DNA of 64,000 nucleotides. It comes from Enterococcaceae bacterium. Its GTDB lineage: Bacteria > Bacillota > Bacilli > Lactobacillales > Enterococcaceae. This document shows positions 46,492 through 55,508 of this stretch, piece by piece; the stretch's first letter is position 1; each line of letters starts with the position of its first letter. Both the position numbers and the translations under genes were made by a program. The DNA lies in assembly GCA_022649665.1 (NCBI GenBank), contig JALCOL010000002.1, positions 62,001-126,000 on the forward strand, read 5' to 3'. Below the pieces are notes generated by a model that had not been told where the DNA came from, ran no database searches, and was given only the letters and a program-made list of their open reading frames with translations.

Positions 46492-47331
46492 TTGACGTAC
46501 GAATTTCGGCCAATGCGAAGCGTCATTTATGTCGATGTAATAAAAGAAAAATATCGTCACAAACTTCTTCATTGGCTTTATGGACATCATGTCCCTGACA
46601 GTATCTCGAAATTTGGACCTTATGTAACAAAATATGCTTTTTATGCAGCTTTTCCAGTTCCGCCAGACGGCGAGCGATTCGGTACGCGAAAAATGCAGAT
46701 GACAGAACATTATTGGCTGATCAATGAAATGACGCCTGAAATGCGGAACAATGCATTAACGGAATATATGCCGAAAAATGTGCTGCGCTGGCAAGGAAAC
46801 CTTCCCGATGTCGATGAAGCTTGCGAAGGGAACGTCGACGGGGATGAGGGCCGCAGCTGCAGCGGCGAAGAAGGCTGCGAACCGTTCATCTTTGCACATG
46901 TGCCGATTTGCTGGGAAGAAGATTACAAAGGGAAAGGACGGACCGTCAATGATGGACCGAATTATCGCTGGCAGTTCGTGCTTCGTTATCCTGAAGGGAT
47001 CTCGGTCGAAGAAGGCGAGAAGTGGTTTCACGAGGTGATCGTGCCGTATTTTATGAACCGCAAAGAAGTCATCCGCTTTATGTCGAGCCGGATCATGAAT
47101 GATGTGGTCGGCTGTCCTTATCACCGCTTAGTCGAGATGTGGTTTGACTCCCCTGACGAGTGGCATGCGGCGGCTGTCGAAGGAACAAAAGAAATGAAAG
47201 CTCCGTCTTGGGCACAAGAAAAAGAATTTCCGTTCTTGAAGCCGCAGTTCAATATTGCCGGAATGTTTCTTCCAGATATCCCGACAAGCGACAACCTTGC
47301 GCAGTATCGCGGATATATCACCATGCGTTGA
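46492..47331 (+). CDS. EthD-like dimeric alpha/beta-barrel protein with two halves
   Basis: 279 residues. Two ferredoxin-like (dimeric alpha/beta barrel) halves appear: residues about 5-100 (SVIYVDVIKEKYRHKLLHWLYGHHVPDSI) and about 155-245 (QFVLRYPEGISVEEGEKWFHEVIVPYF, then MSSRIMNDV and VEMWFDSPDEWHAAAVEG, as in EthD/muconolactone isomerase-like folds). Between them is an acidic Cys-bearing insert (CEGN...CSGEEGC). TTG start follows AGAGGAG. Family members are small catabolic enzymes or lyases; the reaction here is unknown. Confidence 0.6.
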   Translation: MTYEFRPMRSVIYVDVIKEKYRHKLLHWLYGHHVPDSISKFGPYVTKYAFYAAFPVPPDGERFGTRKMQMTEHYWLINEMTPEMRNNALTEYMPKNVLRWQGNLPDVDEACEGNVDGDEGRSCSGEEGCEPFIFAHVPICWEEDYKGKGRTVNDGPNYRWQFVLRYPEGISVEEGEKWFHEVIVPYFMNRKEVIRFMSSRIMNDVVGCPYHRLVEMWFDSPDEWHAAAVEGTKEMKAPSWAQEKEFPFLKPQFNIAGMFLPDIPTSDNLAQYRGYITMR

Positions 47332-47421
47332 AAGTGCAAGCCGGCTGGACGTGCTGACCAAAGCAAACAGCCGGCATTTTTGCAAAAATAGAGGTCGACC
47401 TAAGAAAAGAGGGGGGTTCCG

Positions 47422-48117
47422 GTGGATGTCGTCAAATCATTTCATTTAGAAGAAAAACGCTGCTTTACATTTATCGGTGAAGCTGGTTCGGGAAAAAGTG
47501 AGATCGCGATCAATTTTGCAAAAATATTGAGAAAAAAAACAAAAAAAGAAATCCACTTTTTTGATTTCGATATGTCAAAACCGTTATTTCGTGCTCGCGA
47601 AGCGCAAAAAGAGTTAGAGTCTGCGGGGATCAGCGTTCATTTCGAAAAACAATTCATGGATGCACCGACACAAGTTGGCGGGCTTATCAGCTGTCTCAAA
47701 GAGAAAAATCATTTGGTTGTTTTGGATGTCGGCGGCGACGCGGTCGGTTCCCGCGCGATCGGCGGCTTTGCAAAATGGCTGAATGCGGAATATTCGCTCG
47801 TTTACTTTGTCATCAATCCTTACCGCCCCTGGTCAAGTGATCTCCGGCACATCGATGAAACACTTGGCTCGATCTTGCGCGTGACCCATCTTCAGTTTGA
47901 AAAGCTGCATCTCATCAGCAATCCGAACTTGGGGATCACGACCCGTATCGGGGACGTTGTCAGCGGTCACCGCAAATTGAAAAAGAATCTTGAAAGTCAT
48001 CTGCCGATCGATTTTTTATGTGTAAAAGAGGAATTGGCAGGTCAGCTGGAAGACGTCGGAACGGTGCCGATCTTACCCTTGAAATTGGCACTTTCTTATG
48101 AATGGACAGCAAAATGA
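47422..48117 (+). CDS. P-loop ATPase associated with the 2-oxoacid oxidoreductase
   Basis: 231 residues. Walker A GEAGSGKSE near residues 19-27 (no deviant Lys of the MinD type), Walker B LVVLDVGGDAVGS near residue 97, and CINPYRPWSSD-like segment VINPYRPWSSDLRHID. Not assigned to a characterised family; its position directly before ferredoxin and oxidoreductase genes suggests a maturation, activation or regulatory role. GTG start after AGAGGGGGG. Confidence 0.6.
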   Translation: MDVVKSFHLEEKRCFTFIGEAGSGKSEIAINFAKILRKKTKKEIHFFDFDMSKPLFRAREAQKELESAGISVHFEKQFMDAPTQVGGLISCLKEKNHLVVLDVGGDAVGSRAIGGFAKWLNAEYSLVYFVINPYRPWSSDLRHIDETLGSILRVTHLQFEKLHLISNPNLGITTRIGDVVSGHRKLKKNLESHLPIDFLCVKEELAGQLEDVGTVPILPLKLALSYEWTAK

Positions 48118-48133
48118 AACGGAGATGGATCAA

Positions 48134-48337
48134 ATGCCAGAAATAAAAATTATTCCCGAAAGATGCAAAAGCTGCGGCTACTGCATCAAATATTGTCCTA
48201 AAAATGTAATCGCGATGGGACACGCTGTGAATCAAAAAGGCTACGAATATGTCGAAGCCCTCCGGCAGCAAGACTGTACAGGCTGCTGTTTCTGCGGCTA
48301 CATATGCCCAGAAGGGGCAATCGAAGTTTATAAATAA
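48134..48337 (+). CDS. 2-oxoacid:ferredoxin oxidoreductase delta subunit (2x[4Fe-4S] ferredoxin)
   Basis: 67 residues. Two cluster motifs CKSCGYCIKYCP and CTGCCFCGYICP, each C-x2-C-x2-C-x3-C-P, separated by about 30 residues. This is the small electron-carrying subunit of Kor/Vor enzymes. ATG at 48134 has GGAG nine bases upstream; ATG 48125 and 48098 are alternatives, the last inside the preceding gene. Confidence 0.88.
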   Translation: MPEIKIIPERCKSCGYCIKYCPKNVIAMGHAVNQKGYEYVEALRQQDCTGCCFCGYICPEGAIEVYK

Positions 48338-48381
48338 AAAGCGAGCAGGTCGTTTGAATGAATTTAGGAGGCACAATGATT

Positions 48382-49485
48382 ATGGCAAGAGTATTTATGA
48401 AAGGCTGCGAGGCGATCGCGGAGTCCGCTGTGCGCGCAGGATGCCGATTTTTTGCCGGGTATCCGATCACACCGCAAAATGAAATTCCGGAATATTTTGC
48501 ACGGCGGCTTCCTGAAGTGGGCGGAAGCTTTGTACAAGGAGAATCGGAAATCGCATCAGTCAATATGGTGTACGGCGCTTCATCAGCCGGGGTGCGCGCA
48601 ATGACTTCTTCCTCGAGCCCCGGGATCTCGTTAAAAAGCGAAGGGATCTCATATTGTGCTGCAGCACGGATCCCAATCGTCTATGCGAATATCTCTCGCG
48701 GCGGACCAGGGGTAGGATCGATCCAGCCCGCGCAGATGGATTATCTGCAGGCAACGAAAGCTTCAGGGAACGGCGGCTTTGAAATGATGGTTTTTGCGCC
48801 GTCTTCCGTTCAAGAAGCCGTCGATCTGACATATCAAGCATTTGAATATGCTGATCGAGATCGTAATCCGGTTTTGATTTTGGCGGACGGGGTCATCGGT
48901 ACGATGATGGAGCCGGTGGTTCTTCCCGAGATGATCGCGGAAGACAAAATCAAGAAAATTCAAGAAGATAAAAAGAAATGGGCATGTGTCGGGCATCCGC
49001 TAGATTATCAAAAGCGTTCATGGATCCAGCCGGGACAATGGCAAACCAGTGAAATGCAGAAAGTCAACGAAGAAGCCGAAAAGCTTTATGATTCGTGGAA
49101 AAATGACGAAAAGTGGGAAAGTTATTTAGCAGATGATGCCGAGATCATCTGTACCGCTTATGGGATCAGTGCACGGATCGCTAAATCGGTCGTGCGGGAA
49201 CTTCGCAGTCAAGGGATCAAAGCCGGACTGATCCGGCCGATCACGGTTCATCCATTTCCAAATGAAGCATATGAGCAGTTGAATTATGATCAGGTGAAGG
49301 CTGTTTTGGATATCGAAATGTCGATCCCGGCTCAATTTGTTCAGGATGTCCGTTCTGCAGTCAAGGGCCGTTGTCCGGTTGAGACGTGTCTTTGTTCAGG
49401 CGGGAATATCATGAAAAAAGAAGAGATCGTCCGGGCAATCAAAAATTTAAGCGGAAAGGAAGAAAACCATGAAACAACTATATAA
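48382..49485 (+). CDS. 2-oxoacid:ferredoxin oxidoreductase alpha subunit
   Basis: 367 residues. Starts MARVFMKGCEAIAESAVRAGCRFFAGYPITPQNEIPEY, the hallmark of the VorB/KorA alpha subunit; then SEIASVNMVYGASSAGVRAMTSSSSPGISLK, and a C-terminal transketolase-like domain II from about residue 240. Oxidatively decarboxylates a 2-oxoacid with CoA, passing electrons to ferredoxin. ATG 48382 fits the family start and AGGAGG at 48366-48371; 48376 is possible. Substrate class (branched-chain, 2-oxoglutarate, aryl) cannot be set from sequence alone. Confidence 0.9.
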   Translation: MARVFMKGCEAIAESAVRAGCRFFAGYPITPQNEIPEYFARRLPEVGGSFVQGESEIASVNMVYGASSAGVRAMTSSSSPGISLKSEGISYCAAARIPIVYANISRGGPGVGSIQPAQMDYLQATKASGNGGFEMMVFAPSSVQEAVDLTYQAFEYADRDRNPVLILADGVIGTMMEPVVLPEMIAEDKIKKIQEDKKKWACVGHPLDYQKRSWIQPGQWQTSEMQKVNEEAEKLYDSWKNDEKWESYLADDAEIICTAYGISARIAKSVVRELRSQGIKAGLIRPITVHPFPNEAYEQLNYDQVKAVLDIEMSIPAQFVQDVRSAVKGRCPVETCLCSGGNIMKKEEIVRAIKNLSGKEENHETTI

Positions 49486-50221
49486 ACGGACTGAAACGAT
49501 CCAAGAAGACAAAGTTTCAGGTTTTTGCCCGGGATGCATGCACAGTACGGCAATCAAATTGATCGGTGAAGTGTTGGAGGAGCTCCATCAAGTCGATAAG
49601 GCAGTCTGTGTCTTGGGGATCGGCTGCTGCGGGCTTCATATGGATTATATCGCCTACGATAATATCACCGCACCGCATGGACGAGCCTGCGCAGTTGCGA
49701 CTGGGATCAAAAAAGCCAGCAAAGATTCACTGGTCTTCACTTATCAAGGAGATGGGGATTTTGCGTCGATCGGTTTAGCGGAATCGGTCTTTGCAGCAAA
49801 CCGCGGGGAAAATATTACGGTGATTTTTATCAACAATGGGATCTACGGAATGACCGGCGGACAAATGGCGCCGACGACTTTGATGGGAATGAAAGCAACC
49901 ACCGCGCCGAACGGCAGAAACGCTGCAGAACACGGATATCCGATGCACATGTGCGAAATATTGAATCAGCTCACTGCGCCGGCCTATCTGGTAAGAACGA
50001 GCTGCGATACGCCGCAAAATGTTTTGAAAACAAAACGTGCGATCAAAAAAGCTTTTAAAAATCAAATCCAAGGAAAAGGCTTCTCGATGGTTGAGATCGT
50101 TTCAAATTGCCCGACAAACTGGGGAATGGATCCGCTCGCCTCACTAAAATTCGTCGAGGATAAAATGATGAAGGAATATCCTTTAGGAACGATTCGCGAC
50201 AAAAAGAAAGAAGGGGCTTGA
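49469..50221 (+). CDS. 2-oxoacid:ferredoxin oxidoreductase beta subunit (TPP-binding)
   Basis: 250 residues. CPGCMHSTAIKLIGEVLEEL near residue 20, thiamine diphosphate motif GDGDFASIG ... NNGIYGMTGGQMAPTT, and a cluster-type Cys region GIGCCGLHMDY. Binds TPP and forms the active site with the alpha subunit. Overlaps alpha by 17 bases and gamma by one base, indicating tight coupling. Lacks the long C-terminal domain of pyruvate:ferredoxin oxidoreductase. Confidence 0.9.
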   Translation: MKQLYKRTETIQEDKVSGFCPGCMHSTAIKLIGEVLEELHQVDKAVCVLGIGCCGLHMDYIAYDNITAPHGRACAVATGIKKASKDSLVFTYQGDGDFASIGLAESVFAANRGENITVIFINNGIYGMTGGQMAPTTLMGMKATTAPNGRNAAEHGYPMHMCEILNQLTAPAYLVRTSCDTPQNVLKTKRAIKKAFKNQIQGKGFSMVEIVSNCPTNWGMDPLASLKFVEDKMMKEYPLGTIRDKKKEGA

Positions 50222-50793
50222 TGATGGAGACCAATATTTGTATCGCGGGATTCGGCGGTCAAGGAGTAATGTCATTCGGCAAATTTTTGGCGATCGCGAC
50301 TTGCGACTCGACAGACAAAAAAGTTACCTTTTTTCCGTCTTATGGTGCAGAACAACGTGGCGGAACCGCGAACTGTTTTGTCGTGATCTCGGATGAAGAA
50401 ATCGGGGCGCCGCTGGGGGATTCGATGGATGCTTTGGTGGCACTGAATGAACCTTCTTATCATAAATTTGAAAAAATCGTCAAGCCGCGCGGCACGATCT
50501 TTATCAACAGTTCGATCATCAAAGATATCGAAAACCGCGAGGACATCACGCTGATCGGCGCACCAGTTACTGAAATGGCCCTTGCATTGGGAAATCTGAA
50601 GGTGCTGAACGTGATCATGCTTGGCGTATACATCGGCTATACACGCGTGATCGATCCTGTGATCATCTGGCAGACGATCGAACATAAACTGGCCAAAAAA
50701 CCAAAGCTGCTTCCTTTAAATAAAAAAGCATTTGAAGAAGGCTTGAAGTTTGGGATGAAAAGCCGGGAGGAAATCAAAAATGAAATCGTTTAA
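50221..50793 (+). CDS. 2-oxoacid:ferredoxin oxidoreductase gamma subunit
   Basis: 190 residues. GFGGQGVMSFGKFLAIA at the N-terminus and SYGAEQRGGTANCFVVISDEEIGAP mark the gamma (domain III) subunit. ATG at 50221 overlaps the beta stop (TGATG) with AAGGGG upstream; ATG 50224 is an alternative. It completes a four-subunit enzyme (delta-alpha-beta-gamma order). Confidence 0.9.
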   Translation: MMETNICIAGFGGQGVMSFGKFLAIATCDSTDKKVTFFPSYGAEQRGGTANCFVVISDEEIGAPLGDSMDALVALNEPSYHKFEKIVKPRGTIFINSSIIKDIENREDITLIGAPVTEMALALGNLKVLNVIMLGVYIGYTRVIDPVIIWQTIEHKLAKKPKLLPLNKKAFEEGLKFGMKSREEIKNEIV

Positions 50794-51706
50794 AAATTTT
50801 GAAGATTTGATCCGGCAAGTGAAAACCAAACCGCAAAAGAAAAGAATGGCGATCGCAGCAGCTGCTGATCAGCATATCATCGAAGCGGCAGTCCGTGCGC
50901 AGCAAGAACAAGTCGCAGAGCCGATCCTTGTGGGCAATAGAGAAAAAATCACAGCGCTTTTCAAAGAGAACCGGCTTGCTTCCTCCGCTTTTCCAATAAT
51001 TGACGCAGAAAAACCCTCCGAAGCAGCCGAAAAAGCGGTGGCATTGGTGAAGAGTGGGGAAGCTGACTTTTTGATGAAAGGGATGCTCGATACCAAAGTC
51101 TTTTTAAAGGCAGTCGTCAATAAAACAGATGGTTTGGGACAAAAGCGGACAATGTCGCATTTTGCATGGTTCGAAGTCCCCGGATATCCAAAATTACTGT
51201 CGGTGGTCGATGGCGGGATGGTCATGTATCCAGATTTAGAGCAGAAAAAAGAGATCATTGAAAATACTGTCAATACTTTGCGGACACTTGGCTATGGCGA
51301 GCCGAAAGTCGGCGTGCTGGCATGTGTCGAAAAAGTAAATCCGAAGATGCCGGAAACACTCGAAGCGGCTGCTCTTGCCGCAATGAACCAAAATGGCCAG
51401 CTCGCACATTGCATTGTCGAAGGACCGATTTCATTTGATTGTGCTTATAGTGCGGAAATCGCCGCGATCAAACACTATAAAAGCCGAATTGCCGGCGATG
51501 TCGATATTTTGCTGGCTCCGAATATCCATGCGGGCAATATCATGGGAAAAATGCTGACATGCATCAGCAAAGCAAAAATGGCCGGCTTTGTCGTTGGCGC
51601 TGCATGTCCGATTATTTTGACTTCGCGCGGAGCGACCAGTGAAGAAAAATATCTCTCGATCGTAGTCGCGGCGGCAGCAAGCAAAGGGGAAGGTGAAGCG
51701 AAATGA
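50780..51706 (+). CDS. ptb: Phosphate acyltransferase (phosphate butyryltransferase family)
   Basis: 308 residues. Family features include MAIAAAADQHIIEAAVRAQ near residue 23, ADFLMKGMLDTKVFLKAVVNK, HFAWFEVPGYPKLLSVVDGGM and the C-terminal VGAACPIILTSRGATSEEKYLSIVVA. Converts acyl-CoA plus phosphate to acyl phosphate. Overlaps the gamma gene start-to-end and the kinase gene by four bases. Its acyl-CoA would come from the oxidoreductase. Confidence 0.93.
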   Translation: MKSFKNFEDLIRQVKTKPQKKRMAIAAAADQHIIEAAVRAQQEQVAEPILVGNREKITALFKENRLASSAFPIIDAEKPSEAAEKAVALVKSGEADFLMKGMLDTKVFLKAVVNKTDGLGQKRTMSHFAWFEVPGYPKLLSVVDGGMVMYPDLEQKKEIIENTVNTLRTLGYGEPKVGVLACVEKVNPKMPETLEAAALAAMNQNGQLAHCIVEGPISFDCAYSAEIAAIKHYKSRIAGDVDILLAPNIHAGNIMGKMLTCISKAKMAGFVVGAACPIILTSRGATSEEKYLSIVVAAAASKGEGEAK

Positions 51707-52797
51707 CTTACAAGATTCTGGCGATCAATCCGGGTTCGACTTCAACAAAAATCGCGGTCTTTGCCGATGAAGAGCTGCTCTTTTCAGCGAACGTCACCCA
51801 TTCTGATCAAGATCTGGAAAAATATCCGCGGATCAGCGACCAATTTGCGATGCGAAAGAAGTATGTTCTGCATGCGCTAGCGGCTCATAAGATCCCCTTG
51901 AAAAGTCTCTCAGCGATCGTTGGAAGAGGTGGACAATTAGTCAACATTCACGGGGGCGGTTATCTGGTGACAGAAGCAATGAAAAAAAGGCTCGGAGATC
52001 CGGCAACGGTGGAGCATGCTTCCAATTTAGGAGCACTGATCGCCGCTGCGATCGCTGAACCGCTGGGAATACCAGCTTATATTTATGATGCTGTCGGTGC
52101 AGATGAAATGGAGCCGATCGCCAAAGTCACCGGGTTTCCGGAGATCGTCCGCGAAAGCTTCTGCCACGTCTTGAACTCGAAAGCGATGGCGCGAAAAGCA
52201 GCGCTTCAACTGGGGAAAACCTATCAAACAGCGGATTTCATCGTCGCCCATCTGGGAGGCGGTATTTCCATCAGCGCTCATCAGCACGGTCGGATCATCG
52301 ATGTGATCACCGCTGACGGCGGACCATTTTCACCGGAAAGATCGGGGAGCCTCCCGCTGCATTATCTGGCAGATATGTGTTTCAGCGGAAAATATTCCTC
52401 TGGTGAAATCAAGCAGAAAATTTCAGGAAACGGCGGTGTAAAAGCTTATTTTGGAACCGCTGATCTGCGCAAGATCGAGCAACTGATCGAGACGGGGGAC
52501 CAAAAAGCGCAATTGGTGTTCGACGCTTTAGCTTACCAAGTAGCGAAAGGGATCGGCGAACTTTCCCCGGTATTAAAAGGAAAGATCGATGCCATCATTT
52601 TAACGGGGGGAGCAGCTTACTCAAAGAGGCTGGTTGATAAAATTGAACGATCTGTGCATTTTCTGGCACCGGTGACCGTTCTTCCAGGAGAAAACGAACT
52701 GGAGTCATTAGCACAAGGCGCTTTGCGGATCTTGCGCGGGGAAGAGACTGTAGAACCGTATCAAGAAAAGAAAAAGGAGGAAAAGGCATATGCCTGA
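51703..52797 (+). CDS. buk: Butyrate/branched-chain acyl kinase
   Basis: 364 residues, acetokinase fold. ATP-binding NPGSTSTK near residue 10, VGRGGQLVNIHGGGYLV, IVAHLGGGISISAH and DGGPFSPERSGSLPL, with Buk-type C-terminus ITGGAAYSKRLV-like LTGGAAYSKRLV. Transfers phosphate from acyl phosphate to ADP, giving ATP and a short acid. ATGA overlap with ptb. With the oxidoreductase it makes a substrate-level phosphorylation route. Confidence 0.93.
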   Translation: MTYKILAINPGSTSTKIAVFADEELLFSANVTHSDQDLEKYPRISDQFAMRKKYVLHALAAHKIPLKSLSAIVGRGGQLVNIHGGGYLVTEAMKKRLGDPATVEHASNLGALIAAAIAEPLGIPAYIYDAVGADEMEPIAKVTGFPEIVRESFCHVLNSKAMARKAALQLGKTYQTADFIVAHLGGGISISAHQHGRIIDVITADGGPFSPERSGSLPLHYLADMCFSGKYSSGEIKQKISGNGGVKAYFGTADLRKIEQLIETGDQKAQLVFDALAYQVAKGIGELSPVLKGKIDAIILTGGAAYSKRLVDKIERSVHFLAPVTVLPGENELESLAQGALRILRGEETVEPYQEKKKEEKAYA

Positions 52798-54178
52798 AGA
52801 TACTTTTTATGCGAAAGGAAAAGGCAATAACGGGTTTATCAAAAACCTTGACGTTTGCGATTTCAATCAGCTGGATGGCGAATGCGGCATGTTCCAAATG
52901 GCGCTTTACCGGACAACGAGCGGAAAATATTATTTGTACGGCTGCTGCTTTGGCGGTACCAAAAGCGGTGTGATGATCACTGATGTCAGTGATCCCTACC
53001 ATACAAAATTTGTGAAGTACTTCCAATTAGTCGACCCGCAAGAATATCCGACAACGACATCACCGAAGCTTCAGATCGCTGATGACTTGATGATCGTCGC
53101 GATGAGTGCCGGAAGCGGACCAGATGCTTTAGTCGGCAATCAAGATCTGACCAATGTCAAATGCGAAACGGGGATTCGCATCTATAGTTTGAAAAAAGAT
53201 CCGGAAAATCCTGAATTTTTGAGTTATTGGGATTGCGGTGTGCCGCATTCGATCGGGGTTCACCGCTTCATGTACAACGGCGGCCGATATGTCCATTTGT
53301 CCGCAGAATGCCGCGGTTTTGAAGGGATGATCTATCGAATCATCGATATTATCGATCCAAAGAACCCCAAAGAAATCGGCCGCTGGTGGGCACCGCATCA
53401 ATATGCGGATGGCTTTCCGGGACGCACTTTCGATCCATCTGCGCCGCATGTTCCGGCATTTATGGATAAAGGGTGGATGCACGGGCCGCCATTTGTGGTC
53501 GGCGACAAAGCCTATTTAGGGTATTCCGGCGATGGATTATATGTTTTGGACGTTTCTGACGTGACACGGCCGAAGTGCCTGGGAAATCTCCATTTGCATC
53601 CGCCATTCGGCAGTGAATTAGCCGGCGCACGTACGCACACTGCCTTGCCGCTTCCTGGTCGCGATCTGGTAGTCGTTACAAATGAAGGCGAACGATTCCA
53701 ATTTTTCGGCAAAGGACAGATCCAGCATCCGCAAGCGATGAACAATCTGCATATGGTGGATGTCAGTGATCCAACGCGACCGACGCTGATCGCCGAATTT
53801 CCGTATCCAGAAGTCCCGAAAGATTTTCCATATCCGAATTTCAATGTGATGCAGCTTGACGCTGCCGGTCCATTTGGTCCGCATAATGTGCATGAACCGA
53901 TGAGCGGCAAACCTTGGCTCGAACAGCGCGGCGACCGGGTCTATTGCTGCTACTTCCATGCGGGGCTAAGGATCTACGATGTCTCTGATCAGTATTATCT
54001 GAAAGAGATCGCTTATTTCATTCCGCCAAATCCGAATAAGAAACCCGAAGACTCCTTTTTCCCAGATTTTAAAGGACCGCGCAATGCAACAACGGAGGAT
54101 TGCATCGTTGATGACCGGGGGTTTATCTTTATCGATGCGCTGGATGATGGCTTTTATGTTTTGAAAATGAAGAATTAA
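52790..54178 (+). CDS. LVIVD-repeat beta-propeller protein
   Basis: 462 residues, no signal peptide. Repeats of the LVIVD type: V-x-I-T-DVSDPYHTKFV, RIIDIIDPKNPKEIG, LYVLDVSDVTRPKCLG, LHMVDVSDPTRPTLI and LRIYDVSDQYYLKEI, each a D-V/I-S-D blade edge, so a beta-propeller is expected. Several Cys, His, Asp residues lie in the loops (HTALPLPGRDLVVVTNEG and GPHNVHEP). Function unknown; in other bacteria such genes occur near degradative genes, which fits here, but the reaction is not known. Overlaps buk by eight bases. Confidence 0.8.
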   Translation: MPEDTFYAKGKGNNGFIKNLDVCDFNQLDGECGMFQMALYRTTSGKYYLYGCCFGGTKSGVMITDVSDPYHTKFVKYFQLVDPQEYPTTTSPKLQIADDLMIVAMSAGSGPDALVGNQDLTNVKCETGIRIYSLKKDPENPEFLSYWDCGVPHSIGVHRFMYNGGRYVHLSAECRGFEGMIYRIIDIIDPKNPKEIGRWWAPHQYADGFPGRTFDPSAPHVPAFMDKGWMHGPPFVVGDKAYLGYSGDGLYVLDVSDVTRPKCLGNLHLHPPFGSELAGARTHTALPLPGRDLVVVTNEGERFQFFGKGQIQHPQAMNNLHMVDVSDPTRPTLIAEFPYPEVPKDFPYPNFNVMQLDAAGPFGPHNVHEPMSGKPWLEQRGDRVYCCYFHAGLRIYDVSDQYYLKEIAYFIPPNPNKKPEDSFFPDFKGPRNATTEDCIVDDRGFIFIDALDDGFYVLKMKN

Positions 54179-54179
54179 C

Positions 54180-54238
54180 TGAAAACTGCCAAGAGGCCGG
54201 CAATTCAAAAAACCGGCTTCTTATCTGCAGTTTTTTTC
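54180..54238 (+). terminator. Terminator after the LVIVD gene
   Basis: Outer stem AAAACTGC / GCAGTTTT with an inner GAGGCCGG / CCGGCTTC hairpin and a T run. It could leave the transporter gene partly independent. Confidence 0.75.
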
Positions 54239-54264
54239 ATCCTTAACGAAATGGAGAACATATC

Positions 54265-55494
54265 ATGAAATTCAACAGATGGGTCTATGCATCTATTGGT
54301 GTAATCATTCTGCTCTTTTCTGGTCTCGTCTATGCATGGAGTGTGATCGCGATCCCGATCAAAGCATATTTTTCAAATTGGACAAATGCGCAGCTTTCCT
54401 TGACCTTTACGCTTTGCATGATCTTCTTTTGTATTTCGGGAGTATTTTCGGGCCTGCTGTCGCATAAGATCAGTCCGCAAAAAAAATTATTATCGGCAGC
54501 GGTACTTTTTTTGGTCGGCTTTTGGATCAGTTCACAAGCGGAATCGTTGCCCGCACTATATTTGGGCTACGGTGTTTTGGCGGGGACAGCTTCAGGGGTC
54601 GCTTATAACACGACGATCAGTACGGTCACGGCCTTGTTTCCAGATAAGCCGGGCATTATTTCTGGAATTCTTTTGATGGGATTTGGATTGGGAAGTTTTT
54701 TGATCGGCAAAATTTACCAGCGCTTCACTTTGCCCGGTGCCGGATTTCGCCGATCGCTCTTGATTTTTGGAATCGTGCTGTTTATCGTGATCGCTCTCAG
54801 CAGTTTCTTGCTGCCGAAAGAAACGATTCAAAAAAACCAGCTGCAAGCCGGAAAAAATACTGAGAAGGGATTTACTCCTCAGCAAATGCTGAGAACAAAA
54901 ACTTTTTGGTACTATTTTGTTTGGGCAACACTTTTAAGCGGTGCCGGATTGATCCTGATCTCTCAAGCTGCGAATATTGCGGCCCAAGTTTCGGCAGGGA
55001 TATCTGCGGGGCTCTTAAGCACGATCGTTGGTTTGATTTCTATTGCTAATGGAGCTGGCAGAGTTTTTTTTGGATACTTATTTGATCAAGTCGGCCAAGA
55101 ACGAACGATACGGATCATTGAACTCATATTTGCAGTCGGCATTCTGTTCTTGATGATCACGCTGAGGAGTCATCACGATAGTTTGATGATCGCCAGCTTT
55201 ATCTTTGGCGGATTTGCTTATGGAGGGATCACACCTACTAATGCTGCTTTTATCGAATCCGCATTTGGAAGAAGATCTTTTCCGATCAATTTTTCCTTAA
55301 TTAATTTAAATTTAGTCATCTCGTCTTTTTCAAGTACATTTTCAGGAAAATTAGCCGATGCGACTGGATCATATTTTTTGATATTAGTATGTATGGCAGG
55401 AATGGTTTTGATTGGAAGTTTCTTTGGGCAAGGCGTTAAAAAGCGTGCTGCAGCGGTAGATATGTCTCCTCAGGCGAATGAATATAAAGGATGA
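54265..55494 (+). CDS. OFA-family MFS transporter (oxalate/formate antiporter type)
   Basis: 409 residues, 12 predicted membrane helices. N-terminus NRWVYASIGVIILLFSGLVYAWSVIAIPIK and GFGLGSFLIGKIYQ and the second-half GAGRVFFGYLFDQVGQERT are typical of OFA transporters of small carboxylates. Likely imports the pathway substrate or exports its acid product. ATG preceded by a weak site. Downstream of the terminator but co-directional with the cluster. Confidence 0.87.
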   Translation: MKFNRWVYASIGVIILLFSGLVYAWSVIAIPIKAYFSNWTNAQLSLTFTLCMIFFCISGVFSGLLSHKISPQKKLLSAAVLFLVGFWISSQAESLPALYLGYGVLAGTASGVAYNTTISTVTALFPDKPGIISGILLMGFGLGSFLIGKIYQRFTLPGAGFRRSLLIFGIVLFIVIALSSFLLPKETIQKNQLQAGKNTEKGFTPQQMLRTKTFWYYFVWATLLSGAGLILISQAANIAAQVSAGISAGLLSTIVGLISIANGAGRVFFGYLFDQVGQERTIRIIELIFAVGILFLMITLRSHHDSLMIASFIFGGFAYGGITPTNAAFIESAFGRRSFPINFSLINLNLVISSFSSTFSGKLADATGSYFLILVCMAGMVLIGSFFGQGVKKRAAAVDMSPQANEYKG

Positions 55495-55508
55495 AAGGAG
55501 TGTTATCC

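Noticed and set aside
48382-50793. Reading the oxidoreductase as pyruvate:ferredoxin oxidoreductase
   Set aside because: Four separate small subunits with VorB/KorA-like alpha start and downstream ptb-buk fit a 2-oxoacid enzyme other than the single-chain pyruvate enzyme; pyruvate as one of several substrates is not excluded.
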